Shown: piece by piece, positions 52,056 through 60,559 of the stretch
Position numbering within the stretch: the stretch's first letter is position 1
Layout of the letters: each line of letters starts with the position of its first letter
NCBI RefSeq assembly: GCF_004014805.1
Contig: NZ_ATDN01000025.1
Location: 1 to 64,000 of the forward strand
Length of the DNA stretch: 64,000 nucleotides
Source of the DNA: Mycolicibacterium elephantis DSM 44368
Lineage (GTDB): Bacteria; Actinomycetota; Actinomycetes; Mycobacteriales; Mycobacteriaceae
Direction: 5' to 3'
Program-made: the position numbers and the translations under genes
The notes under the pieces: model-generated
Told to the model about the DNA's origin: nothing
The model's database searches: none
What the model saw: the letters and a program-made list of their open reading frames with translations, nothing else

Positions 52056-53101
52056 GCGAGATCTACTTCAACCCGATCTGGGACGTCCGGATGACCGACA
52101 CGTCCCTGCGGGACGGCAGCCACCACAAACGCCACCAGTTCACCAAGGACGAAGTGCACGCGATCGTGTCGGCGCTGGATGCCGCAGGCGTGCCGGTCAT
52201 CGAGGTGACCCACGGCGACGGGCTCGGCGGATCCAGCTTCAACTACGGCTTCTCCAAGACCCCCGAGCAGGAGCTGATCAAGCTCGCCGCCGAGACGGTC
52301 AAGGAATCCAAGATCGCGTTCTTGATGCTGCCGGGCGTGGGCACCAAGGAGGACATCAAGGAGGCGCAGAACAACGGCGGCTCGATCTGCCGCATCGCCA
52401 CCCACTGCACCGAGGCCGACGTGTCGATCCAGCACTTCGGGTTGGCCCGCGAACTCGGGCTGGAGACTGTCGGCTTCCTGATGATGGCGCACACCATCCC
52501 GCCGGAGAAGCTGGCCAAGCAGGCCCGCATCATGGCCGACGCCGGCTGCCAGTGCGTGTATGTCGTGGACTCCGCCGGTGCGCTGGTGCTCGAGGGCGTG
52601 CGCGACCGGGTGCAGGCGCTGGTCGCCGAACTCGGTGACGACGCGCAGGTCGGCTTTCACGGCCACGAGAACCTGGGCCTCGGAGTGGCCAACTCGATCG
52701 AGGCCGTGCGTGCCGGGGCCAAGCAGATCGACGGCTCGTGCCGCCGGTTCGGCGCCGGCGCGGGGAACGCGCCGGTCGAGGCGCTGATCGGGGTTTTCGA
52801 CAAGATCGGCGTGAAGACCGGCATCGACTTCTTCGACATCGCCGACGCCGCCGAAGAGGTGGTCGCGCCTGCGATGCCCGCCGAGTGCCTGCTGGACCGC
52901 AACGCGCTGATCATGGGCTATTCCGGGGTGTACTCCAGCTTCCTCAAGCACGCCATCCGCCAGTCCGAGCGCTACGGTGTGCCCGCGCATCAGCTGCTGC
53001 ACAGGGCGGGTCAGCGCAAGCTGATCGGCGGGCAGGAGGACCAGCTGATCGACATCGCGCTGGAGATCAAGCGCGAACAGGAGGCGGCGTCGACGTCCTG
53101 A
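52052..53101 (+). CDS. hsaF: HsaF, 4-hydroxy-2-oxovalerate/hexanoate aldolase
   Basis: This 349-residue TIM-barrel aldolase has DTSLRDGSHHKRHQF with the catalytic Arg-Asp and His, and the metal histidines in GFHGHENLGLG. HsaF (Rv3534c) splits 4-hydroxy-2-oxohexanoate into pyruvate and propanal, channelled to HsaG. ATGA overlap with hsaG supports co-translation. A perfect hairpin lies 23 bp after its stop. Confidence 0.92.
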   Translation: MSEIYFNPIWDVRMTDTSLRDGSHHKRHQFTKDEVHAIVSALDAAGVPVIEVTHGDGLGGSSFNYGFSKTPEQELIKLAAETVKESKIAFLMLPGVGTKEDIKEAQNNGGSICRIATHCTEADVSIQHFGLARELGLETVGFLMMAHTIPPEKLAKQARIMADAGCQCVYVVDSAGALVLEGVRDRVQALVAELGDDAQVGFHGHENLGLGVANSIEAVRAGAKQIDGSCRRFGAGAGNAPVEALIGVFDKIGVKTGIDFFDIADAAEEVVAPAMPAECLLDRNALIMGYSGVYSSFLKHAIRQSERYGVPAHQLLHRAGQRKLIGGQEDQLIDIALEIKREQEAASTS

Positions 53102-53124
53102 CCCGTCCCCACGGGCGATTAGTG

Positions 53125-53157
53125 TGCGTTTTGTTGCGGTGAGCGCAACAAAACGCA
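53125..53157. terminator. Perfect 14-bp hairpin between hsaF and recQ-like gene
   Basis: The arms 53125-53138 and 53144-53157 are perfect inverted repeats (TGCGTTTTGTTGCG and its complement) with a 5-nt loop, GTGAG. It lies just after the hsaF stop and covers the possible start codons of the helicase gene (GTG 53124 and GTG 53139). It may terminate the hsaE-G-F transcript or gate translation of the helicase. No U-tract follows the stem. Confidence 0.65.
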
Positions 53158-55238
53158 GACAAGTCCGCGCGCAGGCGCAGTCCATCCTGGAGCAGCTGGC
53201 CGGTCCGGATGCGGTGCTGCGCGACGATCAGTGGACGGCGATCGAGGCGCTGGTCGTACACCGGCGGCGTGCGCTCGTGGTGCAGCGCACCGGCTGGGGT
53301 AAGTCCGCGGTCTACTTCATCGCCGCCAAGCTGCTGCGTGGCGAAGGGCACGGCCCGACGGTGATCGTGTCGCCGCTGTTGGCGTTGATGCGCAACCAGG
53401 TGGCCGCCGCCGACCGGGCCGGTGTGCACGCCGCGACGATCAACTCGAGCAACGTCGCCGAGTGGGACGACATCCACCGCCGCGTCAGCCGTGGCGAGCT
53501 CGACGTTCTGCTCGTCAGCCCAGAACGGTTGAACAACCCCGACTTTCGCGATGCGGTGCTGCCCGCGCTGGCGCACGACGCCGGGTTGGTGGTGGTCGAC
53601 GAGGCCCACTGCGTGTCGGACTGGGGCCATGACTTCCGGCCCGACTACCGGCGGATCCGCACCCTGATCGCCGAACTGGGCGCCGATATCCCGGTGCTGG
53701 CCACCACCGCGACGGCCAACGACCGGGTGGTCGAAGACGTCGCCGCCCAGCTCGGCGTGGGCGGCGGCGAGACCCTGGTGCTGCGCGGCGGGCTGGACCG
53801 TGAGTCGCTGCGGCTGTCGGTGGTCAAGGCCGGAAACCCGGCGCAGCGCGCGGCTTGGCTTGCCGCGCACCTGGATTCGCTGCCCGGCTCAGGGATCGTG
53901 TACACGCTCACCGTTGCGCAGGCACACGACATCGCCGCGTTACTGGCGGAAAAGGGGCACCCGGTGGCGGCCTATACCGGCTCGACGGAAGCGGCTGAAC
54001 GCGAACAACTCGAGGCCGATCTGCTGGCCAACCGGGTCAAGGCGCTCATCGCCACGTCGGCGCTCGGCATGGGGTTCGATAAACCCGACCTCGGATTCGT
54101 TGTTCACCTCGGTGCTCCGTCGTCGCCGATCGCCTATTACCAACAGGTCGGTCGCGCCGGCCGGTCCACGTCCAGCGCGGAGGTCGTCCTGCTGCCCGGC
54201 CGCGAGGACCAGGACGTCTGGCGCTACTTCGCATCCGTCGCGTTCCCGTCGGAGCCGTTGGTGCGCAAGGTCATTCGGGAGCTGGAACCTGACCGTCCGC
54301 AGTCGACGGCGGCGCTGGAGCCGCTCGTCGACCTCAACCGGACCCGATTGGAGATGGTGCTCAAGGTGCTCGACGTCGACGGTGCGGTGCGACGTGTCAA
54401 GGGCGGCTGGGTGAGCACCGGCCAGGAGTGGATCTACGACGAAGCGCGCTACCGCAAGCTCGACGAGGCGCGCAGGCATGAGCAGCAGGCGATGCTGGAC
54501 TACCTGGACATCGAAAGCTGCCGAATGGCGTTCCTGCGCGGGCAACTCGACGATCCGCTGCTGAAAGACGGCGAGCGGTGCGGTCGTTGCGACAACTGCG
54601 CCGGCGCGGGATACGACACCACCGTCACCGCGACCGCCGAAGAGGACACCCGGCGCCGGCTCATGAGGCCGGGTGTCGAGCTGACACCGCGCAAGCAGTG
54701 GCCGTCCGGGCTGGACAAGCTCGGGCTGGACCTCAAGGGCCGGATCGCCGACGGGCCCGCGGTGGGCCGGGCCATCGGCAGGTTGACCGATTTCGGGTGG
54801 GGCGCTCGGCTGCGGCGGCTGCTCGATGAACCGGATACGACGGTGCCCGACGACGTGGTCCAGGCCGCGGTGCAGGTGCTGGCGGCCTGGGAGTGGGAAA
54901 CCCGGCCGACGGCGGTGCTCGCGCTGGATTCGGACACCCATCCGCTGCTGATCACCTCGCTGGCCGGTGAGCTCGCCCGCCTGGGCCGGCTGGCGGACCT
55001 GGGGGTCCTGCGGTACGCGCCGCAGCGCAGGCCGGTGACGGCGGCGAACTCCGCCTACCGCGTCGCCGCACTTCACGGCGCGTGGGCGTCACCCGAGGCG
55101 GTCGGCGCGGTCGACGGCCCCGTGCTGCTGGTAGACGACGTCACCGATACGGGGTGGACGCTGACGATGGCATCGCGGCTGGTCAGAGCGGCGGGAGCGG
55201 CAGAGGTCCTGCCGTTTGCGCTGGCCAGCACGAACTGA
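53139..55238 (+). CDS. RecQ-family ATP-dependent helicase with C-terminal phosphoribosyltransferase-like domain
   Basis: This protein of about 699 residues has RTGWGKSAVYF (Walker A variant), VVVDEAHCVSDWGHDFRPDY (DEAH with the RecQ-type aromatic-rich loop), and VAYTGSTEAAEREQLEADLL and QQVGRAGRSTSSAEVVLLPG in the second RecA lobe. A four-Cys zinc segment follows (ESCRMAFLRGQ, GERCGRCDNCAG). The last 120 residues carry a PRPP-type loop VLLVDDVTDTGWTLT. The start is uncertain: GTG 53139 lies in the loop of a perfect hairpin and GTG 53124 lies 5 codons earlier. It is unrelated to the steroid genes. Confidence 0.82.
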   Translation: MSATKRRQVRAQAQSILEQLAGPDAVLRDDQWTAIEALVVHRRRALVVQRTGWGKSAVYFIAAKLLRGEGHGPTVIVSPLLALMRNQVAAADRAGVHAATINSSNVAEWDDIHRRVSRGELDVLLVSPERLNNPDFRDAVLPALAHDAGLVVVDEAHCVSDWGHDFRPDYRRIRTLIAELGADIPVLATTATANDRVVEDVAAQLGVGGGETLVLRGGLDRESLRLSVVKAGNPAQRAAWLAAHLDSLPGSGIVYTLTVAQAHDIAALLAEKGHPVAAYTGSTEAAEREQLEADLLANRVKALIATSALGMGFDKPDLGFVVHLGAPSSPIAYYQQVGRAGRSTSSAEVVLLPGREDQDVWRYFASVAFPSEPLVRKVIRELEPDRPQSTAALEPLVDLNRTRLEMVLKVLDVDGAVRRVKGGWVSTGQEWIYDEARYRKLDEARRHEQQAMLDYLDIESCRMAFLRGQLDDPLLKDGERCGRCDNCAGAGYDTTVTATAEEDTRRRLMRPGVELTPRKQWPSGLDKLGLDLKGRIADGPAVGRAIGRLTDFGWGARLRRLLDEPDTTVPDDVVQAAVQVLAAWEWETRPTAVLALDSDTHPLLITSLAGELARLGRLADLGVLRYAPQRRPVTAANSAYRVAALHGAWASPEAVGAVDGPVLLVDDVTDTGWTLTMASRLVRAAGAAEVLPFALASTN

Positions 55239-55340
55239 GTAGACGACACGCCGCCCTGCGCTGGGGGTTGTTTAGCCGCTGCGGGGGAGCGGTTACGCCT
55301 TTCGGGAGCGGCCATCCGGTCGCAGACCGAAGGAGTGATT

Positions 55341-55745
55341 ATGAAGATGTCCGCAACGACCGTTCGACGCGGCCTGTACGGCATGTTCGCAGGCGGCCTG
55401 CTCGCGTTCGGGTCAGCCGCGATCATCACACCGGTCGCCAATGCTCAACCGGCGCCGACGCGGGACAACACCTGCAGCGTGAGCGCAATCGCCGAGACGT
55501 CCAGCACGGTGTCGGCGACGACAAGCACCTACCTCGCCTCGAATCCCGAGGCCAACGAGGAGCTGACGCGCATCGCGACGCAGTCGCCGGCCGAGCCGAC
55601 CGAGGCGTTCCGTGCGTACTTCGCGCAGAATCCCCAGGTCGAGTCCGAGCTGAAGGCGATCAACCAGCCGGCGGTGGAGATCTCGAACCAGTGCGGTATC
55701 GAGGTGAACCCGACCCCGGTCTCCGAGGCGCTGACTGACGCCTGA
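55341..55745 (+). CDS. Secreted haemophore-like (MHB) protein
   Basis: This 134-residue protein has a signal peptide (RRGLYGMFAGGLLAFGSAA, ending at VANA-QPA). The mature part is helical with two Cys that can form a disulfide (NTCSVSAI near the start and SNQCGIEV near the end), matching the mycobacterial haem-binding (MHB) domain. NPEANEELTRI and NPQVESELKAI are the repeat-like helices. The ATG 55341 is 5 nt after AAGGAG. Haem binding is a family inference. Confidence 0.75.
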   Translation: MKMSATTVRRGLYGMFAGGLLAFGSAAIITPVANAQPAPTRDNTCSVSAIAETSSTVSATTSTYLASNPEANEELTRIATQSPAEPTEAFRAYFAQNPQVESELKAINQPAVEISNQCGIEVNPTPVSEALTDA

Positions 55746-55755
55746 TTGACACGAC

Positions 55756-55788
55756 CTTGGGGCGCCGACGATGAGCCGGCGCCCCAAG
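55756..55788. terminator. Strong hairpin terminator between convergent genes
   Basis: CTTGGGGCGCCG (55756-55767) pairs perfectly with 55777-55788 around a 9-nt loop. After a 2-nt bulge, GACACG (55748-55753) pairs with CGTGTC (55789-55794), giving an 18-bp stem. It separates the converging genes ending at 55745 and 55794 and would act in both directions. Confidence 0.75.
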
Positions 55789-55793
55789 CGTGT

Positions 55794-56222
55794 CTACGGC
55801 ATGTAGAGGACCGGACCCCCGCCGGGACCGATAGGAGCCGCCTCGAATGTGCCGCCGCCGGTGCGCTCCGGGTTCTGGCCTGGATCTGCCGTCCCAGCGG
55901 TGGGTGCCCGAACGATTTCCCCGGGGCTTTGCGGCGCGGTCTGTGCGGTGGCCGGCGGCGCCTCGCACTTGCCCGCGGAGTGATTACCGTTGCCGCCGGT
56001 CCATTGCCCGCCGGACATGTCGCAGCAGAACCGCAGCTCGTCGTAGTACTGCGACGTGCTGATCTTCTCGGCCAAGAACCGGTCTTGGGCCGCCTTGATG
56101 CACGTGTCGTAAGCGCCGATGTCCCACTCGTCTTTCGCCTGAGACACCGCGGGTTGCATGACCACGCCGATCGCCATGGCGATCGCAGCGGGGCCGAACA
56201 CCCACAACGGATATTTCTTCAT
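55794..56222 (-). CDS. Small secreted protein with four cysteines
   Basis: This 142-residue protein begins MKKYPLWVF with a signal peptide (WVFGPAAIAMAIGVVM, cleavage near VSQA-KDE). The mature part has YDTCIKAA, FCCDMSGG and AGKCEAPP, giving four Cys, then a Pro/Ala/Gly-rich tail ending GGGPVLYMP. The ATG 56222 is 6 nt after GGAGGAG; nine in-frame codons upstream were discarded. Similar small secreted proteins are common in mycobacteria with unknown function. Confidence 0.72.
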   Translation of the reverse strand: MKKYPLWVFGPAAIAMAIGVVMQPAVSQAKDEWDIGAYDTCIKAAQDRFLAEKISTSQYYDELRFCCDMSGGQWTGGNGNHSAGKCEAPPATAQTAPQSPGEIVRAPTAGTADPGQNPERTGGGTFEAAPIGPGGGPVLYMP

Positions 56223-56338
56223 CTTGTTCTCCTCCAGTCGATTGCTCATCGGCTGATTCCCCCGCGGACCATCGATGAGGTGACGGGATCACCGTCGCGG
56301 ACGGGTGTTGCAGATGCGTTGCAGCGCGGTTGAGCAGG

Positions 56339-59300
56339 TCAGGCCGGGTCGAGCTCGGTCAGCAGCGCCTTCACATGCGGCCCGCCGTCCACCAGGTAAC
56401 GGACCATCCCCAGTTCGGTGCATTGTGCGGCAAGCTGTGCCAGGAGTCGCCGCGCCTCATCGGTGCGGCCCGCCGCCGCCAGCGCCGACAGCAAAAGTCG
56501 GTTGGCCTGCAGCAGCGCGCGCGGCCGATCCTGCCGCTCAAGTCTTTTCACCCAGGCGCGGGCGCGCTCACAGGCGAGCCCGGGATCAGTGCCGAGGAGC
56601 TTCAGTATCGCCGCCTCGTCACGTAGTTGTGCGGTGGTCTCGGTGCTGAGTCCGTCGTCGTAGACCGAGCGGCGGGGGTACTCATCGGGTGCCGGGAGGC
56701 TCAGCCGTGCCCGTTCGGCTTCGACGGCGGCGCTTAGCCGGGAAAGGCCCGCAGCCGCAGCCACTTCCGCTCCCTCGTTCAACAGGGCGGCCGCAGCATC
56801 TCGTTGACCGAGCGCAACTTTGATCTGGGCGCCGGTGACACAGCGGGCGATCATGAACTCCACCGGCGGGCCGCCGCCGGTGCCGAAGCGCCCGCTGTCC
56901 TCCAGAAGTTGGTCGGCGGCATGGATCTCGCCGCGCTCGTAGAGATGCTCGGCCAACAGTGCGTAGGCGACACGTGCGGCATGCGAGTACGGTGCCTGCG
57001 ACCCCCTGGCGATCCGCACCGCCTCACGCAGCCGAGTCTCGGCTTCGACCATGTCGAGCTGCTGGGAGGCGGCCATGGCGGCCAGGCAGTGGCCATAGAT
57101 CAAGACGAAGGAGTTCCCGCATCGAAGGTGGTACTCGATCGCCCAGTCCTGCCGGCGGCGGGCTGCTGTGAAGTCGAAGCGGCAGATGTCGAGGAACGAC
57201 GCGACGTTGGCCGCGGTGCCGACGATGAAGGGCGGCAGGGTCTCTGGATGGGTGAGGCACTCCGACAGCAGTTCGTCGGTGCCGTCATCCCGATCCGCCC
57301 AGACTTGTACCAGCGCGCGGAAAACGTCGGCCTCGACGCGCATCTCACGGACTTCGGACGGCGACAGCGCCCTGGCTTCAACGGCCGACTCGAAGGCGTC
57401 CAGCGCGGCACGCGCCTGCTCGGGCTGCTGCAGCAGGCTGTGTGCCCGAGCCAGAAAGAGCTGCAACCGTGGACTGAGTGTGACGATGCGCGGCGGCAGC
57501 GTCGCGACCAGCGCCTGCAATGTCGAGAGCTGCGCTTGTTGCTCCAGATCGACCCCGTGCCGCTCGATCAGTTCGATCGCGCGGTCCTCGTCCCCGGCGG
57601 CCACCGCATGGCCGATGGCTTCGCGGACCATGTCGTGGTCGGCGAACCAGCGAGACGCAGCCGCATGTAACTCCGGAATTCGTTGTGGTCGGTCGCATTC
57701 CAACCGGCGCCGCAAGAAGTCTGCGAACAACTGGTGATACTGAAACCACTCCCGATCGTCGTCGAGCCGACGCAGGAACAAGTCGCGTCTCTCGGCCTCC
57801 TCCAGCAGTGCCTGTCCGTTACCGACACCGGCCAGCGTCGACGCGAGATTGCCGCAGATCTGCTCGACAATCGACGTGGCCATCAGGAACTCGAGCATCT
57901 CCGGGTTGAGTGAGTCGAGCACGTTCTCGGCCAGGTACTCTCCGACGGCGTGGTGGCGCCCCGACATGCGTTCCACCAACGCGGATGGGTCGTCGCTGTT
58001 GCGCAACGACAGCGACGCCAGTTGCAGCGCGGCGACCCAGCCCTCGGTCGTCTGCTCCAGCTTCGTCACATCCCTGAGGGTCAACGGCAGTCCGTCGTTC
58101 TCGACCAGGAACGTATGTGCTTCGGAGGTGTCGAATCGCAAAGCGGTGGAGTCGATCTCGACAAGCTCGTTGCGCACCCGCATGCGCCCCAGTGGCAGTC
58201 CCGAGCGGCTACGCGTGGTCACCACCACCTGAAGTTGCGGTCCTGCGTGGTCGAGCAGATACGCCATCGCCTCGGTGGTCGCAGGGTCGGTGATGCGGTG
58301 CCAGTCGTCGATGACGACGCACGTAGGACTGCGCTGGGCCTCGATGTCGTTGATCAAGGCCGTCAGCACAAGGCGTGTGGCTGCGGCGCCACGCTCTTCG
58401 AGGGCCTGGCGGAGGTCCGGTGCGAGCGTGGGGCGGGCGGTGCGAACCGCCTCTATCAGGTTGGCGAGGAACCACACAGGGTTGTTGTCGTCGTCATCGA
58501 CGGTCAGCCAGGCGACCGCGACGTCCGCGTCGACAAGCGCTTCTCGCCACTGCACGGCCAGCGTGGTCTTGCCGAACCCGGCGGGGCCGTGGATGACGAC
58601 CAGTCGGCGTGGCCCGTCGGCGCGCAGTTCGTCGATCAGGCGCGGCCGGCTGACGAGTCTGCGCGGGGGCGTGGACGGGCGGTATTTGGTCACCGCGGCA
58701 GGTGGAGTTGCTGGGGTGCGCGGTGCGGGTTCGGCCGCGGGCAACAGCGACGGATCATGGCGCAGTATCGCGGTTTCGAGGTCACGGAGCGCAGGGCTGG
58801 GGTCGACGCCCAGCTCTTCGGCGAGCGCCTTGCGCACCGCGGCGCTGACGTTGAGCGCATCGGCCTGCCTGCCCGCCCGGTACAGCGCCAGCATGAGTTT
58901 GCAGTGCAACTGTTCCCGGTAGGGATGAGCCGCGACCAGCCGCTCGAGTTCGGCGATCACCGCTTGGTGCCTGCCGAGTACCAGATGGGCGTCGATGCGG
59001 TGATCCGTTGCGACCAGACGTAGTTCGTCAAGGCGCGCCGCTTCGGCGGCTGCGAACTCGGGCCCGCCGAGGTCCTCGAGCACCGCGCCGCGCCACAGGC
59101 TCAGCGCGTCATCGAGCAGTTCGGCGGCGCGGCTGGGTTCGCCGTCGCGTAACGCGTCTTGGCCGGCCGCGAGCAGACGTTCGAACCGGGCCGTATCGAG
59201 TTGATCGGGCTCCACGAACAAGCCGTATCCGGCCTGCCGGGTGACGAGCGCGTCCTGCGCGTCGATAGCGGCCAGCCGGGACCGAAGCCGCGACACGTGG

Positions 59301-59506
59301 GCGCGCAGCGTGACGTCGGCGCTCGGCGGTGGATTGCCGCACCAGAGCGCGTCGGCGATCTGGCCGGCCGGCAGGACCCGGTTCGGAGAGAGCAACAACA
59401 GGCCCAGGAGTTCGCGCTGTTTGCGGCCACCCAACTCGAGTGGCTCGCCACCGTCGACGCCGACCGTCAGCGGGCCGAGGACGCCGAAAAGCGGCCGCCC
59501 GGTCAT
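56339..59506 (-). CDS. SARP-type regulator with MalT-like ATPase and TPR region
   Basis: This 1055-residue protein has an OmpR/PhoB-like winged helix (about 1-95; GGRKQRELLGLLLLSPNR), a BTAD domain (about 100-245; RFERLLAAGQDAL, ALRDLETAILRHDPSLL), and an ATPase with Walker A GPAGFGKTT (near 305) and Walker B CVVIDDWHRI. A long helical repeat region covers about 650-1055. It lacks the C-terminal LuxR HTH of MalT, so DNA binding would come from the N-terminal domain. Its targets and inducing signal are unknown; it converges on no neighbour and lies between small secreted genes and an IclR gene. Confidence 0.8.
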   Translation of the reverse strand: MTGRPLFGVLGPLTVGVDGGEPLELGGRKQRELLGLLLLSPNRVLPAGQIADALWCGNPPPSADVTLRAHVSRLRSRLAAIDAQDALVTRQAGYGLFVEPDQLDTARFERLLAAGQDALRDGEPSRAAELLDDALSLWRGAVLEDLGGPEFAAAEAARLDELRLVATDHRIDAHLVLGRHQAVIAELERLVAAHPYREQLHCKLMLALYRAGRQADALNVSAAVRKALAEELGVDPSPALRDLETAILRHDPSLLPAAEPAPRTPATPPAAVTKYRPSTPPRRLVSRPRLIDELRADGPRRLVVIHGPAGFGKTTLAVQWREALVDADVAVAWLTVDDDDNNPVWFLANLIEAVRTARPTLAPDLRQALEERGAAATRLVLTALINDIEAQRSPTCVVIDDWHRITDPATTEAMAYLLDHAGPQLQVVVTTRSRSGLPLGRMRVRNELVEIDSTALRFDTSEAHTFLVENDGLPLTLRDVTKLEQTTEGWVAALQLASLSLRNSDDPSALVERMSGRHHAVGEYLAENVLDSLNPEMLEFLMATSIVEQICGNLASTLAGVGNGQALLEEAERRDLFLRRLDDDREWFQYHQLFADFLRRRLECDRPQRIPELHAAASRWFADHDMVREAIGHAVAAGDEDRAIELIERHGVDLEQQAQLSTLQALVATLPPRIVTLSPRLQLFLARAHSLLQQPEQARAALDAFESAVEARALSPSEVREMRVEADVFRALVQVWADRDDGTDELLSECLTHPETLPPFIVGTAANVASFLDICRFDFTAARRRQDWAIEYHLRCGNSFVLIYGHCLAAMAASQQLDMVEAETRLREAVRIARGSQAPYSHAARVAYALLAEHLYERGEIHAADQLLEDSGRFGTGGGPPVEFMIARCVTGAQIKVALGQRDAAAALLNEGAEVAAAAGLSRLSAAVEAERARLSLPAPDEYPRRSVYDDGLSTETTAQLRDEAAILKLLGTDPGLACERARAWVKRLERQDRPRALLQANRLLLSALAAAGRTDEARRLLAQLAAQCTELGMVRYLVDGGPHVKALLTELDPA

Positions 59507-59533
59507 CGCGGCGATCCACCGGCTTTCACCAGG

Positions 59534-60475
59534 TCAGCGTATACGTTGGCGAGCCGTTTCCGGTGGCGAAGGACGCTGTGGCTTCACCCCGCCCAGCTGT
59601 TCGGTCACGGCATCGGCGGTCGCGACCAACGCCCGGGCCCGTTCTGTGATCTCGGTGTCGGTCAACGCCGTGCCGATGTGCATCGACGCGACCATGACCT
59701 GCCGTTGGTAGTGGTCGTAGACCGGCGCCGAGATCACGCTGATGTCATGCCGTTTGCGCCCGCCGGAGTTCTCGGCGCGCAGGTACACCCGCTCGCCGAT
59801 GTCGGACACCAATTCGCCGAGCAGCGCCCGCAACTCGTCGGGCAGATCGGCCGACATCCCCGCCAGCAACGAGTACAGCCGCCGTCCGCCCGGGGTGAGC
59901 CGTTCGACCAGGTACCCGTCGGTGCGGCATTCCGCGATCACGCGGTTCAGCCGCCCCGTGTTCGTCCGCAACGGCAGCGTCGGCTCCTTGGCCAACCAGT
60001 CGCGTTCGGCCTCGTCGTCCCACAGCACGAACATCAGCCCGACGGGCGGAGCGAACGGATAGCTCTGGCCGACCTCGACGCCGGGCCGCGCACCGGCCGG
60101 TGCCACCAGGTCCAGCACGGTGATCCGGTCGTCCACGACGCCGGACAGCGCCGCGGTGACGCCGAACCGCGCCGAGAGCCGACGCAGTTCCTCCCTGGCG
60201 GCCGGACTGACCCGCATCGACTCCTGCGCCCGGTGCCCCAGCGTGATCAGCGACGGACCCAGCCGGTACGTCTTGTCGGCGGCGTCACGCACCAGATAAC
60301 CCGCGTCGCACAGGGAGGTGACGATGCCCAGGCAGGTGGGCTTGCTCAGCCCCACGCGGCGTGCCAGCTCCGAGACACCGAAGCGCTCCGCGGGACGTGC
60401 CGCCAGGTAGTCCAGGATGCGCACCACCCGATCGGTCGGGGGGGATGCGCGCCCGGACGGCACAGGTGTGGACAC
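59534..60475 (-). CDS. IclR-family regulator
   Basis: This 313-residue IclR protein has an N-terminal HTH (RVVRILDYLAARPAERFGVS, LARRVGLSKPTCLGIVTSL) and a C-terminal effector domain (VLDLVAPAGARPGVEVGQSY, VISAPVYDHYQRQVMVASM). It diverges from the Rv3531c-like operon. A 27-bp palindrome in the intergenic region is a candidate operator. Its effector is unknown; its position suggests a steroid- or CoA-derived ligand. The start is the GTG at 60475. Confidence 0.82.
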   Translation of the reverse strand: MSTPVPSGRASPPTDRVVRILDYLAARPAERFGVSELARRVGLSKPTCLGIVTSLCDAGYLVRDAADKTYRLGPSLITLGHRAQESMRVSPAAREELRRLSARFGVTAALSGVVDDRITVLDLVAPAGARPGVEVGQSYPFAPPVGLMFVLWDDEAERDWLAKEPTLPLRTNTGRLNRVIAECRTDGYLVERLTPGGRRLYSLLAGMSADLPDELRALLGELVSDIGERVYLRAENSGGRKRHDISVISAPVYDHYQRQVMVASMHIGTALTDTEITERARALVATADAVTEQLGGVKPQRPSPPETARQRIR

Positions 60476-60498
60476 GGCAGCAGCGTACCTCTTGTTCC

Positions 60499-60525
60499 AT
60501 ATATGTACCGTAACGGTCGATATAT
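60499..60525. promoter_or_regulatory. 27-bp palindrome, candidate IclR operator
   Basis: Around a central A at 60512, ACCGT/ACGGT and the outer ATATAT/ATATAT arms pair, with 11 of 13 arm positions matching. It lies 23 bp from the IclR start and 11 bp before the KstR site. It ends at the first base of a TTGACT -35 (60525-60530) of the Rv3531c-like operon. Confidence 0.65.
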
Positions 60526-60535
60526 TGACTCTGCC

Positions 60536-60549
60536 TAGAACGGGTTCTA
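60536..60549. promoter_or_regulatory. KstR operator in the Rv3531c-like promoter
   Basis: TAGAACGGGTTCTA fits TnnAACnnGTTnnA and has perfect symmetric arms. It sits almost wholly in the 17-bp spacer between TTGACT (60525-60530) and TAGTTT (60548-60553). The GTG at 60560 is 6 nt after the -10, so the transcript is probably leaderless. Confidence 0.9.
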
Positions 60550-60559
60550 GTTTCGAGGC

